64,000 nt of DNA from Cinclus cinclus (GCF_963662255.1 NC_085049.1:53119158-53183157), one strand, 5' to 3'. Shown: positions 26,471-40,487, counted from the stretch's first letter. Numbers and translations are program-made. Notes: generated by a model from the letters alone, not told the origin.

Positions 26471-26495
26471 CTATCTATCTGTCTATCTATCTATT
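26471..26495. repeat. (CTAT)n tetranucleotide microsatellite
   Basis: About six units of ctat with one g substitution. This is a typical polymorphic avian tetranucleotide repeat. Confidence 0.9.
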
Positions 26496-27557
26496 ATATT
26501 TTATCTCCATTTAAAAGATTTTAAAATCGACAAAAAATTAGTTCCTCAGTGATGTCATTTGTATAAAAATTCAGCAGTGCTAATGCAGATAAATCTAGGC
26601 AAAAAGAAAGAGAGTTGCTGGTAGTTAGATGCATGGTAACCTTACATGGAAAGAATAACAAGGCACAGCAGGGATAATTTCTGCTTGTTAGAGGAAAAAA
26701 AATCCCAGGGAAAGATACAAATGGGGAAGAAAATAATTTATACACATTTGTAGATTGACAAGTGTGCCTACCAGATCTAGGGAGAATTATCCTCCCATCC
26801 CAGACTGTCTGGTAAAATGAGTCGCCTCCTGCAGGGGTCCTTTAAGTCCAGGGCTGGTGCAGTCACACTGCATGCAGGCATGCCTGGTGATGACATAACC
26901 TGCCAGCTGGAGGGGACTTCCCCAAAGGAGCCTATGTCATCCTATGCTTCTCAAAACACTCCAGAGGCTTTCAAGGACTTCTGGAAACTGGATACAGCCA
27001 AGAGCAGCTGTTGCGACAGGTGTGCTGATCTGTGATCCCTCAGGGTTAGATCCACAAGGGAGCAAAACCACCATGAACTCCAAGTTTTAGGTGCCAGCTT
27101 GTGGATCCATGATCTTCACATCCTTTTTATCTTTCAGCTGTCACCTATCTTTGGATGTGTGTAAAGCCCATCAGAGTTAGGAAGGCAGACGATGCTGCCA
27201 ACACAAGGCCTGAACTAGGATTTCCTTCTCCCTGGTGAAGGCTGCCAGCAGCCAGGTATGGTTCCTGCCTGTCCTTGCCCATCCAAACATTTCACCTCAC
27301 TACACAGATGGAAACACCCCCAAGGTGGCAGATGACCGTGGCATCTTCTCCTCTCTGGTGGCCTGGAGCAAGCTCGACAGCCTTTTTCTGCCACTTGGCA
27401 GAGCTTGGTGGCTCTCAGATGAGAGCAGAGGATCAATCCCAGAGCAAGCACAGCAATCATAGATAATGGACCTACTGACAGAGGCAAGCACAAGGCACAT
27501 TTTCCATCCAGGGGACCACACAGTGGAGGTATGAGGAACTAGCTGTGAAATATGTAT

Positions 27558-27650
27558 TTTGGTGATTCATACTATAAATTAAAGGTTATTCTAATTCTTT
27601 TCAGTACAAAATGTACTTTAAAGAATATTTTCCTGGTATGAATCACCAAA
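27558..27650. mobile_element. 93-bp element with perfect 15-bp terminal inverted repeats (MITE-like or hairpin RNA)
   Basis: tttggtgattcatac at 27558-27572 is the exact reverse complement of gtatgaatcaccaaa at 27636-27650. Inside, attcttt/aaagaat can pair again and the centre agtac-aaaat-gtact (near 27603-27617) forms a further perfect 5-bp stem, so the whole unit folds into one long interrupted hairpin. This architecture fits a miniature inverted-repeat transposable element or a pre-miRNA-like foldback. I do not recognise the family and see no clear target-site duplication at the ends. Confidence 0.5.
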
Positions 27651-29067
27651 CCAGTCCTCCCTCTAGGTTAGCAACAGAGATTAAACTGCAACTGGTCAGG
27701 AAAAAGAATATAATTTAACTTCTCCACTCATTTTGAATTAGGAAGTATATTCTGTTTAAGATAATATTTTCAAGGGAGCTAAGCCTCCAAAAATTGAATT
27801 TGGCTCTCCTAAATGCAGACTGTTAGGCTATCCAGCACAGATAGATCATTTGTCAGGTCTGGGTGTTTCTCCAGCCTGTACTGAAGATACAGGGTCATGG
27901 GATACAGGAGATACAAGGTACTGGGATAAGGTCATGAATGGCTGAGAAAGGAGCAACTAGCTAGAGGATCTGTGGGTTTAGCCAACTCTCAGAGATATTT
28001 TTGAGGGGGAGTGAGAAGCAGGAAACTTTGGAAGTCTCACTCTTGCAGGAAGATATCAGATGGATGATTTTGGGAAAATATATTGGGGCATCCACAGAAG
28101 TCTGTGGCATACAGTTGGGCACTTGGTGGAGCAGGCAGGGAGAAGCAGAGAGGTGAGTGAATAGGTCAGATCTTCTCCTAGGCTGCCTTATTTTGGTCAA
28201 AACTGACAGAACTGCATATTCCTGCAGAAAACTGAATCTGCAGCTTTTTGAATGGGAAATACTTCTACTAGTCTTCTTTATTTTTTATTATTATTGTTAT
28301 TTTAGCTCCTAGAGTCTTAGACCCTAAAATAGCAAGCTCTGTTTAAGGTATCTCCAGCCCATTCAAAGCTCTCCAGTGTGTTGACTCTGAATGCTCAGAT
28401 TATGGTGGAGCTTTGGAGCAGGGAGACAGAGCAAGACCTCTTGATTTGAATTTGAAAGCAAAGGAAGAAAAGGATATTGAGAGGAAGAACCATCCTCACA
28501 CCAACTGGGCGTGAATGGCATGGCTATGAACTGGAACTATTTTTAACAAGGTCTTCTGAACTATACCTGAAGGAGGGTCTGCCTCTCACTGCTGCTCTCA
28601 CTCTTGTGTCACAGAACTCTGTGTTTATCAGCTGTTCGAGGAATGATGAGCCCTGGAGTAACACTCCTGGGTGTAAGAAAGAGAATAGTTTACAAAGTTG
28701 AGGATATCTGTATGGTTTATTCACCCCATAAAATACTGTAGGCACTAGATAAGATTAGAAAGAGCTAAGTGTGATCTGGAGATGGTCTACATTAACATAG
28801 AAATCACGGACAAGATCATTCTAAGTTAATCTAAAAGTTCTGGTTTTCCCCAGCCTTTAAGGTTTGTGAGTTCAGCCAATGAAAAGCAAAATAAATTCTA
28901 ACAGGTCTCAAGAGAAAGGAAAGGAATAGGCAAAAGTTTCAGCCTGGGAAACGTTTTCTAAAAATATGTACTTGTTAAAGTAACAAAAGTAACCATACCT
29001 TTGCATGATCACAAGAGGAGGTACAATGTGGTTTAAGAACATTAATCAGATAATTTTAGGATCCAGT

Positions 29068-29133
29068 AAAAACAAAACCAAACCAAACAAAAAACAAACA
29101 AACAAGCAAACAAACAAACAAAAAACAAAAAAA
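29068..29133 (+). repeat. (CAAA)n-rich simple repeat
   Basis: A 66-base A/C tract contains repeated caaa, caaac and caagc units. CR1 elements lack A-rich tails, so this is not a CR1 end, and no retrogene body is recognisable upstream. Confidence 0.88.
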
Positions 29134-31767
29134 TCCCTTTAATTTAGTAAATATTTTCCAAAAGAACAAAATTTCAAATATTTTTTTCCTGCATTGTCCA
29201 AAAGATTTAAGTTTTCATCATACCACCAGAACAGTTTGAAAATGTTCAAGATTTATAAGCTGAGTTTTAGAATTTTAATAGCAAAATATTTGGTTGGAGA
29301 AGTTTAAAGAGCTGATGAAAACTGAATGACAGCCACTCAACCATAACATAATGCAAGAGGAAAGGACCTAAACTATTAAATACACCAGAAATAAAAGGCT
29401 GTATTTTTCTTCAGTGGGTTTATTCTTCCTTGTACTTGAGGTACCACATAGAAAATAATGTTATTACAAGGAGCTGCTATTTCTAACTGCCCTATTATTA
29501 GCATATACTACTGTCAAAAGTCTTAATTAATTTGAACTTCTACCATAAAAGAGCACTGTACTTTTCTTTCCCATCTACTCCACACTGTATCTGTCTTACT
29601 ATACAGCTTTCTAAGTTAAATAAATGTGTTGTCTTTATTGCTTTCTACTGAACTTCTGCGCAAAAAAGTATTCTAAATAATTTTTTCAAATTCAAAAACA
29701 GTCTTCTAGATGAGTCACTATTTTCAGGACACTGAAATCAGTACTTTCAGGACAAATATATACTTTTCAGAGTACTGTGTAGAGTCAATCTCACCTAAAG
29801 ATGTGAAAAGGCAAATAGCTCTTACTATAAAAATGTGTCTATGTGGGCAAATGCTATCTTCAGTTTTATGACATTAGATTTGAAGAGGTCTTATTACATT
29901 TCAAATTAAATGCCTGTTATTAGAGAAGGAAAATATCTGAAATCTTCTGAAAAAAGGAAAAGGAGAAGAAACAAATTGTTGAATTTTACGTGAGTAGAAA
30001 AAGATTTTCTGCACAAACATTTTTTCCCGAATTGTTTATATTTTTAAGTCATTCACAATAATTTTTGTTGTCTTAATGACATATATTTTTTAGCCCAGAT
30101 ATCAGCATGCAAAACACAGTACTTGAAATGCCAAATTACGTTGCTCTCCAAAGTATAGTGAGCTTCTGTTGCATAGTAGTGTGGCTATGAGGACATGTTG
30201 AGATGCTCATATAAACACATACAACACATAGCCATGTGTTGAGTGTAGGAGAAGTAGGTGAAGAGTTCATTGACCCTCAGAGTAAAAATGTGTGTTTCCT
30301 GGTCTGTTTTAATGTGTAAGATTATGAGAATTTTCTCAATCTATCATTCCATTCTGAAAAGATGTTCATGGAACTGACCAGCAGAAAACTGCACTAGATC
30401 CAGCCAAAAATTTTCATACATGTATTTAATGTAAAACCATCATTTTCTTGCTGTATGTGATCTTCAGGTCAAATAGATAAATAGTTATTTAAGAACAGTG
30501 AAAAGATAGAAAAGGATTATTTTCTACCTTTTTTTCTTTGTCCAGCTATGGTAAGTCCAAAGGATGATCTACATCTCCTCATTTTGATGAGTTTTTTAGT
30601 ATTTTAACTAGTGTAATAGAACTAGATAATTATTTTAGGAAAACTTTTTATGGTTAGTATTTCTCCTAGATGTCTCTTGAGTGTAAAAACATGGCCTCTG
30701 CATCTTCAGCTTTGTTGTGTTATGGATCTCTACACCCGCTCCTTGTGGAACACAGACATGTTTTCATGTTTTAAAGAGGATTGGAAAATATATAGAATCA
30801 TCTGACAACCTAATAATTCTCTTATAGATCATCAGGTTAGGCTTTGCTTTACATATTTCATTAGTATCCCTTCAAACCACAGGATAGATTTCTTGGCAAG
30901 ACTCTAGCAGCTTCATCATCAGAGACCTCTTAGAACTTACTAGACAAACATCTATTTCAAGCATCATAAAACAAATTAATCTTACTTTTGGACAGAGTGA
31001 TGAATTAGATAGCCCCTAACTCCACTCTCTGTCCCATGATTAGATCATGTTTCTTGAAAAAGAGCATATAATATGATTTCTGGTTCTGAAGCAGTCTGTA
31101 GATTGACCCTATTGACCAGATGGTTACTTCTCAGCAGAATTGCAGGGTGTGTGGAAAAGACAAAAAAGGCAATGCTAAGTTTATAGGTGGATGCTGAATA
31201 AAACCGTATGGAAAATATGATGAACAGCAGAAGAGCATAAGACAGTCTAACATCTGAGAATGCAAGAATTAACTCTTTAGCCCAGCATGTAGCCTGAGAT
31301 AGCTCACAGAGATAAAGAAATAGTGAAAGAATAAATTTTAGCTGCTCTTTTGGGGTGGGATGAAAGTAATTTTAAGTATGCAGAAACATAGTTTTTGACA
31401 TTCTTATCAGCAGTTTGAAGAGCAGAAAAGACACATGGTATTTACCATAGCGCTAAAATCTTAGAAATGAAAAATAGTAATTATCAGAAAAGATGTGGAA
31501 AATTTGTTAGAACATTTGTTTTTCATCCCCTCTCTCTCAGCCTGTGAAAGCTAAGAATTCTGTAACAGTTTAGAAGTTCAAAATCCTTTTTATACAGTAG
31601 AAATTACTGTCTGTGCTACAACAGTGTCTGGAAACTATAGAAGAGTTTTGGACTTTTGTAGGCAAATACACACCCAGTATGCTCAGAAGATATACGTTTC
31701 CCACAGAGTTCAAATCCTGGTCACAAAAGATAGGAATGACATTCCTAGTTTATGTGGGGTATGGTAG

Positions 31768-31810
31768 ATTTTTTTTTCCCTTTGTTTGGTTTTGTTGTTG
31801 TTTGTTTTGA
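31768..31810 (-). repeat. TTTG/TTG-rich simple repeat
   Basis: A T-run is followed by tttgtttggttttgttgttg, the reverse-strand counterpart of the CAAA-type repeats in this window. Confidence 0.8.
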
Positions 31811-32294
31811 TGTTAAAATTGTGGAGAAAATGCAGAGCAAGAGTATGTACATTGCTTGAAAATCACCCAGGTAACCTATGGTACATATCAGAACTGAGTC
31901 TATCACTGCCAAATGTCCTTCTGTAAGCATATAATGATTTTAGTTTTAAGCAGACAGTACTTTACATTCAGATGTAAAAGTTGCAACAGATCACTTGAAG
32001 GAATCCAATGACAATTATTGAAGCAAAAAATTTCATCAGCTTAAATTGTGAACACTTTGCCATCTCGTGAATCTGTAATTTGTTGTTCTGCAAGGTCACA
32101 GATCACCATGACATCAACAGGTCCCAGAAGACTTAGCTTGGTTGACAAAACTGGGAACAATATTAAGTGACCAAAATAAAAGAAACACCGCATGGAGAAC
32201 AGGGAAAATAAACAAAACCTGAGATATTTCCTGTAGTCACACAATGTATAACAAATATTGCATGCAGTCAAACCAAAGTAATCTGTTTGGTGAA

Positions 32295-32380
32295 GACAGG
32301 AAGAATATGAAATAATCAGCTGGAATAGGATGAGGTTGACAGGAAGAATATGAAATAATCAGCTGGAATAGGATGGCGTT
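32295..32380. repeat. Near-perfect tandem duplication of a 43-bp unit
   Basis: The unit at 32295-32337 is repeated immediately at 32338-32380. The copies start gacaggaagaatatgaaata and differ at only two positions near their ends (ggatgaggtt versus ggatggcgtt). The close match indicates a recent local duplication, and copy number may vary between individuals. Confidence 0.95.
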
Positions 32381-35036
32381 CGAGTTAAACAAATAGATAT
32401 TAAATATTTTTCACTTCCATTTAGTGTTAAAAATGTCAAAACACAAAATTCACAGTATACATTAAGTTTGTGGATAAAACAAGAAATTAAAAGAAAATAT
32501 ATATTATTTTCAACTGGTGGCGCTTTCAGCTACGTTGAGGGCATATCTCCCCAAATTTTAATTGAAATGTTTTGTCTAACTTGTAAAATATTTTATGTGG
32601 AAATAAATGAGATAAACTCCAAATAAGAAGGTTTCTTTTTAAGAAATGTTGTTGATCAATGCTTTTTCATTATGAACAGTGATTTATTAAAAAGTTACCT
32701 CAGTTCTTTAGCATTATTTATCTAAGGAAATTAACACAAAGAATAGAATTTTTAGAAATCTTTACCTGAAGTAAAGAAGTTGCAGAAATTGATTAACATT
32801 ATAGGAGAAAGATTATTTGCTATAATACTTAGCAGTTTTTATTTATACTAATTCATTACTGCACTTCCATAGACAGGCTAGCTAAATCTCTGACAAAATA
32901 TCCTTGAGTTTGTTCTATAGGGCATGCTCCTGGCAGTTGCCAGGCACAGATAGCTGTGGAAACCAAAGTTATGTATTTGTGCACTGTCCAAGGATAGGGT
33001 TCCTGAAGCAGATCTGACCTGGACTGAAGCATGGTTCTATTTATATCTTTATGCCTATTGGGTTCCCAACTGAGCATTCCTGCCCTGCTGCCAATCCATG
33101 GGTTACATTTTCCAGCCAGTCTCTTCAGTGACTGAGACCTTCCCTACTGCCCTGCCAGTTATGGTAGGAATCAGATTACGCAAGCATGACAGAAAGGAGG
33201 AGTGCAGTAGAGAGGAGGGTGGAAACATTGGCTGTGGAAGGGACACCATCTGCCCAGCCGGAGGAACACAGGTTTAGCTGGAGGAGCTCTGTTTTTTGGG
33301 CTTTTTTTTGTTGGTTGACATGATGGACAAGATTTGTGAAGAGCAATAAAACTGAATTTTATGGCTAGAATACAGTGCCTTCACTCTTCTGGGCCAGTGG
33401 GAAGACAACCTCCTGAATGAGCCTACTTGCAGCTATTAACTCAGCAGAGGTTTTCCCATCCACTACTGCTTGCCACCAAAGGCTTCTTTTGGATAAAGTC
33501 TACACTGATTTTTAACCAAGGTAAACAGAAAGGAGACTCAGAATGGACTCCTACTCCTACATCCTACTCATGGTTGTATCTGAGCAGAAACCCTGAACCA
33601 ACAGCCGAACATACAAAAGGAAAAAAAAGTAATTTTATTGCACATCGGTATATTTTTCAGCTACTGTTACCTACGCTGAAGGTTAAGGAGAAGGAGTGGG
33701 ACAGAATAGGAGTGGAAAACCTGTAATTTAGTAACTAGAGTGCCTAGCCTGTAGGCAGGTGCCTCCTGCAGGAAGACAGGAACAGGGGACTTGGTACCTC
33801 ACCTTCACGTCCAGAGTGTGCAGGGTTGTAAGCCTTGGCATGAAAACTTTCATTGCAACTGTGGGATCCCTTGGGCTATGCAACAGAGAAGCACCAAGCT
33901 GATAAATGAAACTGAGAAGTCACTGGCTCCTACACAGAGCAGAGAAGCAAGGAGTGCTCTGTCTCCTTGATGCCTAGGGCTTGCAACCTTCCCTGAGAGA
34001 AAGCTGAGAGTTATCTTCCAGTGAAGGGAGTGCAGTCTGCTCTGAGCAGGGGAGCTGCTTTGCTGTGCAATAACTGTGTGCAATTATGTAAGTAAGAAAT
34101 ATCTGAGACGGGCAGAAAAATAAAAGGAAGAAAGAAAATAGAGAAGTGAGTAGGTTTGGCCAGCTGAGCAGAGAGCACTGGCCATGCCAGGACATCCTCC
34201 CAGGGCTGCTGGGTCATTAGAGGAAGAGAAAGAATTTCTCTCCCATGTTTTCATGTCCTAACTGCATTAGACAGTGGAGGGAACATGGGATTGTATGCGT
34301 GGGTTTTCTGACTCTGTCCCAAGGGGCGAAAAATTGGGTACTCATCCACATCTAAAACCAAGAAAATTTCTCAGAATGAAACTTTCATTTAAAAGTTTGA
34401 CTTTCAGGACACTCTCTGAGGAATGAGATATTTTTATTGCATCTTCTTTGATTCAAAATCGTATTTCCCATCTCAAAGGTAAGTTTCCTGAACACTGATG
34501 TAAGAATGGGAAGAGACATCTTTCACATCCTTAGCTGAAACATATAGGTGAGTGAAAACGAATCAAAGTTTACTGGGGGGAATAAAGGAGACCAAGAGAT
34601 AGAGCATGATTTGAGCACCCAGGTTCAGGGTCCTTAGTTTACAAAAGAAATGTCCTGGGCTAAAATACTCTGTGTCAATGAAGAGTTTCTGTGTTTTATA
34701 CTAAAGAAAAACTGTCCCAGCAACAGAGACACCAAAACTCTAGGTTTTTTCATCCTAAGCTGCTGTCTTAACATTGGACTAGAACTCTTCTTTGTCCTAT
34801 TGTCTTCTCTTTTGATTCAGCAATCCCCTTTCTAGAGTGACACAGCTTGGATGGAGAGAAAGGTGAGAGAGAAGGTGGAGAGAAGGGACAGAGTCAAGGA
34901 TTATAATGTGCCCTTTGCACCAGCCTGTTCTCCCACAGTTGAGACATTATTCTCAGATCCATCTTGCCTGGATCTGAAGACTGAATTGAACTACAGGTTG
35001 TTCTGCCTGGCTGAAAACCTCCTAGAGTAAGGCTAT

Positions 35037-35052
35037 TAAAAAAAAAAAAAAG
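35037..35052. repeat. Poly(A) run
   Basis: An uninterrupted run of about 15 A residues. No retroposon body is identified on its left. Confidence 0.8.
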
Positions 35053-37969
35053 GGGATGGCATTTGTTCTCCTGCATCATGCACAAGAAAGACTGGTTCCT
35101 ACTATTTCTTGGAAGGAATTGTTTCCTGATAGATTGCTTTAGAAACACTCCAGCCAAGCCTCCCAGAACAGACATTAAATTGTGAATATTAACTAGAGGA
35201 AGAATGCTAAGTAGAGGAAGGCCCAGTTTCTGAATCTAAACAGGGTTTAAGCATGAGCGGCAGAGACCTGGCCTAAAGGTTTAGTCCCGTACAAATTTTA
35301 TTCCCTTCCCTTTCACTTCTCAAAGAAGAGTACACCCAGTAAAATCTTTTAACGTAAACATTTCCAACTGCTTGGATTCTTTGCTCTGTTTTCATGTTCT
35401 ATTTAACTTTTGGTTTATTTTCTGCCTGTAGTTGGTTCCTTATTATTTGTCCCTAGCATACAGCTGAGACTCAGTTTCCTGACTGTCTGCTTAAAGGGAA
35501 GGTGAGACTTTGACTTTGGCTGCCCTTAACATCACCATGGCTTGATTTTTCCCAAAAGGCCCAGATGTAAGGAGGGATTGCTGGAATTGCAATTGTTGGT
35601 GCAAATGCCTAAATCCTTCTTAAAGCCCCTACCCAGCACTGTAAGGTTGAAATCAATCAAGTAAAGCCAGGCGGTTCAGAGGCAGATACGAAAAGTTTGA
35701 GGTAAGGAGTTAAAATAAGTGCTTACTGGTGGTTCCTTTTCAAAATGGCATAGGAATTCATTCATGCTGGAAGCCTTTGTACAGGGACTGTATGAAGTCT
35801 TTAATTAAAGTTGATTAAAATGGTAATTTTTGAGCTCTGATAGTTTAGAATAACAATTTTTTTTCTCTCCTCTCTCCACATCTGAAAACCTTTAAACTAC
35901 TTCAGTGAACTGCAACCTAAGTAATCCTGCTCCTATTTTTAGGGACATAAGCCCTGGCTTCAGCAGGGCCATGGCAGTTAGAATAAGAAGATTTTGCAAG
36001 TGTGGAGGATTAGCCTTTGCAGCAGTTGTATGACAAAGCAATATAGTTTCTAGTGATAACAAGGATATATCATTTATTACATATTCATATTTGCCTTTTT
36101 TTAACACAGCAATCTGTGAAAATGCATCCAAAATTATTCTGTGTTTTTTGTTTGTTTGTTTTTTAATTATTCAGAGCTCTCAGTTCCACAAATATCTCAC
36201 CTCACTTCAGAGCAGAATAGATGAGTACTGGATGCCCATTCTGCCCTGGAATTGAGAACACTAAGCATCACAGTTTGAGTCCTGTCTAATCCTCTGGTGT
36301 GGAGTTAACCTGCTGAGACCTAAAAGCTCCTCTCTTCCTGGTGCTGATCTTTGTAATCATGAGGAAAGCAGCTAATTAAATACACAGATGAAGGGATGTT
36401 TTATTATTCAGCTCTTAGATATCTATGCTAGCTTTACTCTTCCTGTAAAATCCATGGTCCAGCTGAGCAAGTGAACTAGTGCCCTTAAGTTTTATGACAT
36501 CAATCCTTCACTGGTGAACCTGCAATATGACAAAGGAAAGAAATTACTGAAAGAGCAAACCAGGAGAGAGTAGTGCAGAAGGCTAAGAGATAAACCTGTC
36601 ATTAAAGCAAAAATCTCCAATTCACAACTTTCTTGCTTACTCTCCATAGAGGTCCCTCAAACAAAACACCCAAAACTCAAAGCTCTGTTATAGCCCAGTT
36701 GGGGAAACACACAAGGTTTCAGAACTAGCATGGATAACCAAGGTAAGAAATGTAGAACTCTGTATTTTCACTGATTTGAGATAAATCTCCCTTTTCAGTT
36801 TCAGAAATTTTCAATGTAAAAAGATGACAACAGAGACATTAAATATTCTTTGTTACCATAATTTAAATGTTCATCTGGACCTGCATGCATTGCCTTGAAG
36901 TTCACACTCTGTAGATTTTTCAGAGATCTCCTTTATTGACACAAACATTCACAAACAGATCTATTTAGATTCATGTATAAGTGTTTACAGCTCATAGGGA
37001 TGCATCTGTCTTCCTCTTTATCCCTTCTTATGGCATGAACAAGCTATCAGTTCCTGAGAGAACACCCCATTGTGAACATACTCAAAGTTCCTGATATGAT
37101 TTTGTACCATTTGCCCTTCTTGTGGTGCCTTAGGTATCCTCACAGGAAGCTGTGGAGCTCAGTTGGAAAACAAGATAGTCTTAAACCCCTGAAGGCTTCT
37201 TTAAATTATGGCAATTGCTGGTGGACAGGTGGAACAGCCAGTCAGGAATTTCAGTAAAGGAAGTCCCAGGTATCCCTCCTTTTCCACTCTAGTGCTTGCT
37301 GCTGAGAAAGTGGTGAGAAAGCAGAGCAAAAAGACAGTGTTCCAGATGCTAGGTTTATTTCTATGGAGAGTATAATGCATTTTTCTGGAGAAAAAATATA
37401 TTTTGTGTTTTCAACCAAATGAAAACAATAAACATGGGTCAATTTTCCTTAGTGAGTTAAACTGAGACTTAGTATGAACAATTTTGATTTTTAATCTCTT
37501 TCACTGGGTCTGGGCATTAGCAAAGTTTTTATCCTCTGATGCAGACACAAGGTCAAAGTTAAAAAAGCTTGTTTGGTGCTGATAGATGTACCTAGTAGGA
37601 TTTGCAAACCACCTAAATTTTGCAGACACCAAATTTTAATTGCTTGGGCAGAATGCTAAAAGAGACATATCCACTAGATGACAAATTATCTAAAAATCAG
37701 TTGTGATATCTCCTAAGTTTTGTGTGTCAGACCTATCATTCCCATAAAAGAGTACTAAATTTTAGTGGAGGAATCTGAGGTTTCTACAGACTTTGTGGGA
37801 GACTCCAGCCCTTCTCTTTGCTTTGCAACATGCAACTTGTAAATGCCTAGAGTTGTCTCATCAAAGTTTTAAGAGAAATATCTGAAATACTGATTCTTCT
37901 TGTTATTTGGGCCTCAGATTCAGGCCTTCAGAATATTTTGATCAGCTCTAAAACTACAGATAAGGTAGA

Positions 37970-38022
37970 TTTTTTTTAAGGTTTTTTTCATTTGTTTGCT
38001 TTCTTTTTTGTTTGTTCTTTTC
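37970..38022 (-). repeat. T-rich tract with TTTG units
   Basis: The stretch mixes T runs with tttgtttg and ttgtttgttc units, a low-complexity pyrimidine-rich strand. Confidence 0.75.
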
Positions 38023-40487
38023 CCCCTGAGATTAGAGAAATCTTTGGCTTCAGCTTCCTTTTCCCTAGACATTACCTTGAGCATCAGCCTGCATGGTGCT
38101 CAGGCAAGACCAGACTTTGAGCTACAATAAACTCAGCCAGTTGATGTGAATAAATACCAGATAACATAAACCAGAGAGGCGTGTATAAGGAAATGACTTT
38201 GGGTGCTAAAATAAGGTGTACAACTTAAAAAGTAGATTTCTGGTCCCAACTCTTGCTGTGAAAACTTCTTTAGAGTTTTTAACCCACTGGCTAATAAGAA
38301 GGTGAGAAATTGAGGATTACTGCCCAGAATTATCAAAAAAACATTACCCCTAATAAGCTTTGCTATATGTTCTTTTCTTTTCTCTTAATAATGCCACTCA
38401 GGTTTCTTGCAATGCAGTGCAGGAAAGGCAGCATGTTGTCCATGGCAGTTGTCCATCCTATCAGGATCACTCAAGCTAGTCTCTTGGATGTGTGTGTTGG
38501 ATTTCCCTCAAGTTAGAGTCAGTAGTATTTAATGCAATATTTCCTGCCTGTTCTGCCACAAAAACATCTACTTCTGCTGCCTGAGTTGCAAAGAAGTGGT
38601 TCCCTTCCTTACTTTGAAAATGCATTGAATACCTCTGCTAGAGTGGGGTCTTCAGTAGGTGTGGAGTGTGTCCTAGGGCCCAATCTGTATACAATGAAGT
38701 ATGCTGAAGACACAGGAGCCTAGAAGAACTCTTAATTAAGATGCATCTAACAAAGCTGATATGCCTCAAAATTTAGGTGACAGAAGGATGCTGCCTTCTA
38801 ATTTGATTGGAAGTTTCAGTTCCTAGAGACAAACTTATCTGATTCTTTGAAGAATTACAAGTTTAACTTTGAAGTTCTTCCCTCTGAACCCTAAGTAAAG
38901 AAATAAAAGCTTTTTCTTTACTTCTGCCTTTCTTAACAGCACTCTGATGGTTCAGTTTGTCCTCTATGAAGCCTCAAGGCTTCACTTATATTTTGGCAGT
39001 CTGGTTTGACATGTTTGTCAACTTAAACATCAGCATGACACTGCAGCAGAACACTGGTGATTTAGGTGTAAAATAAAATTAAGATAAAAATAGTGCAGGA
39101 AAATTTCACATAATGTCAGAGACCCTATTCTGGCATAATTCCATGCCCTCCAGAATATCCTTCCATTAAACCGATTGAAAAGCTTATATGCACTAGAAAT
39201 TGAAAGGCAATGTGGGTTTATCACTTAATCTTCAATATTAGTTTGTCCTTTATTTTTATTATGTGGGACAGTTTAGTTGAGTCTCTTCAGAGATGATATA
39301 ATTTCTTTCTTGGTTTTCAATTTCAGCATTGTCAGTGGAACAAGTATTCGTCATAGATCATTTTGACCTGAGGTCTCCTCATCAACAATGAAGACCACAG
39401 TCTGTGATATGTTCAGCTTTCTTTTGAATCTGTCATGAATTTGCTAATCTTCAGATCACCCTCTATGCCACTCAGATAAATTATAAGCCTAGAGATTCTG
39501 CGAATGCTGAGCAGCATCTCTCTCTTTTTTTTTTAATTACTTTTTCCTTGCAGAAGAGATTTGTTTCATGCAAAATCATTTTAATTTATCAGGATATGTG
39601 TTAGGCTTTTTGAATAAGATGACACTGAACTGAACTTTCACCCAAGCAGGAACTAAATTAATCTTGATATAAAGAAAATAGCCTTTAGAAATACTAAATC
39701 TTTATTTTGCAGGAATGTGACAATTTCACAAGAAAATAAAAGTGAGATATTTACAAAATCATTTATTGACACACTTGGTTGATCTTTGGATTAGAGTAAG
39801 CTTTTATTTTTTTCTTTTTTTTTTTCATTGCTGATTATATTTGTTCTGGCTTTTAGTGTGCAAAACAAAAAAAATCTGTAAATCTGGTTCATTGGGGTGT
39901 TCACACTATGGTTCATTATATTGCTACCTCTTAGCTAGATCCTGTTCTAGTGAGGTAAATCCCAAGGGAGCTGCACTTAGATCAAACAATGCATACATAA
40001 TATGCATCCGACATTGTTTATGAAGTGCTAATGGAAGTAGCTGATTTTGCTTCTAGTGAAATTGGCAAAGTCAGAAGAAATCCTGAAATGAGTATATATA
40101 TATGAGCATTATTTGTTGTACACATGTACCTTTACCTGGCAGATGTGCTAGGGACAGGCAACACTGCTAAGAGCTATGAATATGAAGACAGCACAAACTT
40201 TAGCAAGACGAACAATCCCTGAACCATAAGAAGTAATGGTTCCAGCTTCTCAGATTACTTATGCTGGGATAAAACAGGAATGCTCTGGTTAATAGTATAT
40301 ATCTTTGCTCCTAATGATATCTTCCAACTGGGAAATATGGTTTTAATGAAATCAGAACTGGTTAGATGAGTTTGCTTATTTCACTGAAGCTTCAGAAAAA
40401 TAATTTCATACCTTAAAATATTCTCCTTTCAGGTCTGTAATATTTTGTTTTTTGCATTATTAAATAGCTTTTAAATTTTAAATATGC

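Larger units (their letters stand above)
24884..32290. other. Non-coding interval, no gene seen
   Basis: The somewhat more GC-rich part at 26.8-27.5 kb has several overlapping short open frames on both strands (26817-27035 plus, 27235-27462 plus, 27215-27493 minus, 27300-27521 minus). None shows a recognisable domain, and their mutual overlap argues against coding. Two simple repeats and one element with inverted ends in this interval are annotated separately. The remainder appears unique. Confidence 0.6.
32381..40485. other. Non-coding interval, no gene seen
   Basis: No exon is supported. An AATAAA followed by ttttatggc at 33345-33360, preceded by a GC-richer segment at 33070-33300, is weakly reminiscent of an LTR or transcript end. 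A run of overlapping minus-strand frames at 33850-34217 lacks recognisable content. Between 35440 and 35510 a short gagactcagtttcctga segment faintly resembles old SINE tails, but it is too short to call. Confidence 0.55.

Noticed and set aside
31690..31725. gttcaaatcctggtc, resembling a tRNA T-arm
   Set aside because: No matching acceptor stem, D-arm or anticodon arm upstream, so it is not a tRNA gene.
33070..33420. GC-richer segment ending in AATAAA, reminiscent of an LTR
   Set aside because: No TATA box, no TG/CA ends and no flanking duplication found.
35440..35510. gagactcagtttcctga, similar to the 3' part of ancient MIR-type SINEs
   Set aside because: Match too short, and the rest of the SINE body is not recognisable.
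38640..38725. Frame reading VLGPNLY then YAEDTG, faintly like CR1 reverse-transcriptase blocks
   Set aside because: The two blocks are too close together and the flanks do not continue in CR1 order; likely chance.
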